Shown one piece after another: positions 7,017-9,085 of a stretch of 9,085 nt of DNA. Below the pieces are notes generated by a model that did no database searches, was not told the origin of the DNA, and worked only from the letters and a program-made list of their open reading frames with translations. This DNA is from Alphaproteobacteria bacterium UBA1303 (GTDB taxonomy: Bacteria > Pseudomonadota > Alphaproteobacteria > Micropepsales > Micropepsaceae), in assembly GCA_002307315.1 (NCBI GenBank), contig DBTZ01000012.1:1-9085 (forward strand), read 5' to 3'. A program made the position numbers and the translations under genes. Position 1 is the stretch's first letter. Every line of letters begins with the position of its first letter.

Positions 7017-7856
7017 ATGCCGCCGGGTTTGTACATTGTCGCCACACCGATCGGCCACGCCGGCGATATTTCCTTACGGGCGCTCGACACCCTGGCCGGG
7101 GTCGATCTGATTGCGGCCGAGGATACCCGTGTCACCGCCAAGTTGCTGGCGATTTATACCATCGCCAAGCCGTTGACCGCCTACAATGATCACAACGCTC
7201 CCCACGAACGGCCTAAGCTTTTGAGAAAATTGCGTGAAGGAGCAAGGATTGCGTTGGTCAGCGATGCCGGGATGCCGCTGGTTTCCGACCCCGGCTTCAA
7301 GCTGGTGCGCGAGGCGGTCGAGGCCGGAATATACGTGACGGTGGTGCCCGGCGCTTCGGCGGTGCTGACGGCGCTTGGCCTGTCGGGTTTGCCGAGCGAC
7401 CGGTTTCTGTTCGTCGGATTTGCGCCGGCCAAATCGGGCGAGCGGCGGAAGATGTTGGAAGAATTAAAAACGGTACGCGCCAGTCTGATATTCTACGAAT
7501 CACCGCATCGGCTGGCCGAGACATTGGCCGATATGGCGGGTATCTTCGGTCCCCGGTCGGCAGCGGTGGGGCGCGAGCTGACCAAACTGCACGAGGAGGT
7601 GCGGCGCGCGTCTCTCGACGAACTGGCGCAAGCCTACGCCGCCGAAAGCCTGCCCAAAGGCGAAATCGCCCTGGTGGTGGCACCGCCGGAGGCGGCGGCG
7701 GCGGATTTCGCCAAGGTCGATGCGGCGCTTGAAAAGACGCTGCCGTTCATGCCGGTGCGCGCCGCCGCCGAACTGATTGCCGAGATGCTGAACGCACCGC
7801 GCCGTGCGGTTTACGAACGGGCGCTGGAATTGAAGAAAGATGTCGATCCGGTCTGA
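7017..7856 (+). CDS. rsmI: 16S rRNA (cytidine(1402)-2'-O)-methyltransferase
   Basis: SAM-dependent enzyme that 2'-O-methylates C1402 in the ribosomal decoding centre. The product is 279 residues (E. coli 286), of the tetrapyrrole-methylase fold. Motifs in order are GLYIVATPIGHAGDIS (4-19), AAEDTR (33-38), SDAGMPLVSDPG (82-93), VPGASAVLTALGLSGLPSDR (110-129), FYESPHRL (159-166) and RELTKLHEEV (186-195). The usual forms are PIGNL and SDAGTP, so His and Met replace residues that are normally conserved. The start at 7017 fits the homology but has no Shine-Dalgarno. Alternatives are an in-frame TTG at 6975, with AAGGA 12 bases upstream, or an initiation at 6997/7000 if one base is missing from the sequence. 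It leads the rsmI-yraN-gshB unit and overlaps yraN by 17 bp. Confidence 0.94.
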   Translation: MPPGLYIVATPIGHAGDISLRALDTLAGVDLIAAEDTRVTAKLLAIYTIAKPLTAYNDHNAPHERPKLLRKLREGARIALVSDAGMPLVSDPGFKLVREAVEAGIYVTVVPGASAVLTALGLSGLPSDRFLFVGFAPAKSGERRKMLEELKTVRASLIFYESPHRLAETLADMAGIFGPRSAAVGRELTKLHEEVRRASLDELAQAYAAESLPKGEIALVVAPPEAAAADFAKVDAALEKTLPFMPVRAAAELIAEMLNAPRRAVYERALELKKDVDPV

Positions 7857-8214
7857 ACGCGGCAGAAGTTCCGAGCATCGCGGCCGCTTTGCCGAAAAGC
7901 TGGCCGAGGCGGTGCTGCGCATCAAGGGTTATCGCATCCTTGCCCGACGAATGCGCAATGCGGCCGGCGAAATCGATCTGATCGCCCAAAATCTTTCCGG
8001 GGTCGTCTGTTTCGTCGAGGTCAAGACCAGGCCCGATACCGGAAAAGCCGTAGCGGCGGTGAGCGCGCCTCAGCGCGCGCGCATATCGCGCGCAGCGGAA
8101 ATTTATCTGGCCGGCCGCCAAGACGTCCGCGGCGCCCGCTTCGATGTGATATGCCTGGTTCCGAACCGCCTGCCGCGCCATATCCGCGATGCTTGGCGGC
8201 CGGATGAACCGTAA
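7840..8214 (+). CDS. yraN: YraN family protein (UPF0102, nuclease-like fold)
   Basis: Small protein of 124 residues from a very widespread family of uncertain function, with a fold related to restriction-type and Holliday-junction nucleases. The visible core is RGRFAEKLAEAVLRIKGYRI (14-33), followed by GEIDLIA (43-49) and VCFVEVKTR (56-64). D46, E60 and K62 form the PD-(D/E)xK-like constellation, so a metal-dependent nuclease site is plausible but not shown. The start at 7840 lies inside the end of rsmI (17-bp overlap); a weak purine-rich AAGAAAG precedes it, and coupling to rsmI is likely. gshB begins 15 bp downstream. An rsmI-yraN neighbourhood also occurs in Gammaproteobacteria, so the pairing is ancient. 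The family assignment is firm; the biochemical role is not. Confidence 0.93.
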   Translation: MSIRSERGRSSEHRGRFAEKLAEAVLRIKGYRILARRMRNAAGEIDLIAQNLSGVVCFVEVKTRPDTGKAVAAVSAPQRARISRAAEIYLAGRQDVRGARFDVICLVPNRLPRHIRDAWRPDEP

Positions 8215-8229
8215 CCAACGGATGAAACG

Positions 8230-9085
8230 ATGAGCCTGACCGTCGCTCTGCAGATGGACCCGATCGAAACGATCAACATCGCGACCGATTCCTCTTTTGC
8301 GCTGGGATTGGAAGCGCAGAAGCGCGGCGCATCGCTGATCTATTACCATCCGCGGCAGTTGTACTTTCGCGATGGAACGGTGGGGGCGACGGTGCGTCCG
8401 CTGCAATTGCGCGCCGTCAAAGGGGATCATTTCACCCTCGGCGCGCCGGAAATCGTCGATCTTGCCGAGGCCGACGTGGTGCTGCTGCGCCAGGATCCGC
8501 CCTTCGACATGGCCTACATCACCACCACGCATCTGCTGGAAAAGCTGAAGGGCAAGGCGCTGGTGGTCAACGATCCGGCATCGGTGCGCAACGCGCCGGA
8601 AAAGCTTTTGGTGACCGATTTCTCCGATCTGATGCCGCCGACGCTGATTACCTCGGATCGCACGATCATTCGCGCCTTCCGCGACGAGCATAAAGATATT
8701 GTGGTCAAGCCGCTTTACGGCAACGGCGGCGCCGGGGTGTTCCACTTGAAGCCGGATGACGGCAATTTCTCTTCGCTGCTGGAAACCTACGCCACCTTCT
8801 ATCGCGAGCCGCTGATGGTGCAACGCTACGTGCCCGACGTTCAAGTCGGCGACAAGCGCATCATCCTTGCCGACGGCGAAATCGCCGGTTATTTTTTAAG
8901 GGTACCGGCGGCGGGCGAGGCGCGCTCCAACCTGCATATCGGCGGCAGCGCCGCGCCGTACGAATTGACAAAACGCGATCGCGATATTTGCGAGCGGATC
9001 GGGCCGGAACTGAAAAAGCGCGACCTGATTTTCGTCGGTATTGACGTGATCGGCGATTATTTGACCGAGATCAACGTCACCTCGC
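8230..9085 (+). CDS. gshB: Glutathione synthetase, 3' end cut by window edge
   Basis: ATP-grasp enzyme joining gamma-glutamylcysteine and glycine to glutathione in the cytoplasm. The reading frame is open from the ATG at 8230 to the window end, giving 285 residues of an expected 315 or so, so about nine-tenths of the gene. The N-terminal domain includes VALQMDPIETINIATDSSFA (5-24), which aligns with the MDPI..I....DST motif of E. coli GshB, and VVLLRQDPPFDMAYI (83-97). The ATP-grasp part shows VVNDPASVRNAPEKL (112-126), VVKPLYGNGGAGV (158-170), VQRYVPDVQVGDKRIILADG (197-216), the glycine-rich loop RSNLHIGGSA (232-241) and GIDVIGDYLTEINVTS (270-285). All agree with the bacterial gshB type. A weak GGA lies 7 bases before the ATG. 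It follows yraN by 15 bp and is likely co-transcribed. Confidence 0.97.
   Translation, partial: MSLTVALQMDPIETINIATDSSFALGLEAQKRGASLIYYHPRQLYFRDGTVGATVRPLQLRAVKGDHFTLGAPEIVDLAEADVVLLRQDPPFDMAYITTTHLLEKLKGKALVVNDPASVRNAPEKLLVTDFSDLMPPTLITSDRTIIRAFRDEHKDIVVKPLYGNGGAGVFHLKPDDGNFSSLLETYATFYREPLMVQRYVPDVQVGDKRIILADGEIAGYFLRVPAAGEARSNLHIGGSAAPYELTKRDRDICERIGPELKKRDLIFVGIDVIGDYLTEINVTS

Noticed and set aside
8073..8093. GC palindrome (GCGCGC arms around a short ATAT centre) inside yraN, as a possible hairpin or protein-binding site
   Set aside because: It lies within a conserved coding segment and is explained by alternating Arg/Ala/Ile codons in a GC-rich gene. There is no T-run or other regulatory context.
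7747..8844. A 365-codon open frame on the minus strand opposite rsmI, yraN and gshB
   Set aside because: It is antisense to three genes with clear family motifs, and its translation is rich in His, Arg and Gln with no recognisable domain. Such frames arise from GC-biased third positions.
1..9085. Search by eye for tRNA, rRNA, CRISPR arrays, insertion sequences, attachment sites and riboswitches
   Set aside because: Nearly all bases are accounted for by intact housekeeping genes, the gaps are about 110 bases or shorter, and none contains repeats or RNA-like folds that I could recognise.

Overview
This window looks like an ordinary chromosomal segment of an alphaproteobacterium, most likely from a Rhodospirillales-type lineage. 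The evidence is moderately high GC, gene family signatures and gene order: rph divergent from hrcA-grpE, then rdgB and hemW after rph, and an lpoA/lppC-like lipoprotein gene divergent from rsmI-yraN-gshB. The lineage is inferred from remembered family and synteny patterns, not from a search. All eleven genes belong to well-known housekeeping families. I see no mobile element, CRISPR array, tRNA, rRNA, toxin-antitoxin pair or defence system, and nothing with a composition that suggests recent transfer.

Layout. (1) Positions 22-3152, minus strand: hrcA, grpE, dapB and nth, transcribed in that order with overlaps or gaps of at most about 25 bp. This links heat-shock control and a DnaK co-factor to lysine/diaminopimelate synthesis and base excision repair. 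(2) Positions 3153-3259: a short, AT-richer divergent control region. (3) Positions 3260-5705, plus strand: rph, rdgB and hemW, joined by 4-bp and 1-bp overlaps, covering tRNA 3'-end processing, nucleotide-pool cleansing and heme delivery. (4) Positions 5710-6942, minus strand: a single lipoprotein gene with a periplasmic-binding-protein-like domain (putative LpoA/LppC-type PBP activator). It converges on hemW with only 4 bp between the stop codons. (5) Positions 6943-7016: a second divergent gap. (6) Positions 7017-9085, plus strand: rsmI, yraN and gshB, the last cut by the window end.

How the genes relate. The four transcription units are compact and probably translationally coupled. Shared themes are protein and RNA quality control (HrcA, GrpE, Rph, RsmI), genome and nucleotide-pool integrity (Nth, RdgB, possibly YraN), cell-envelope synthesis (DapB, the LpoA-like lipoprotein) and redox/cofactor metabolism (HemW, GshB). 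Points worth checking are modest: the hrcA start and the absence of a recognisable CIRCE operator, the absence of dnaK/dnaJ between grpE and dapB, a possible frameshift or mis-set start at the head of rsmI, and two substitutions in RsmI signature motifs. I did not find a previously undescribed system here.
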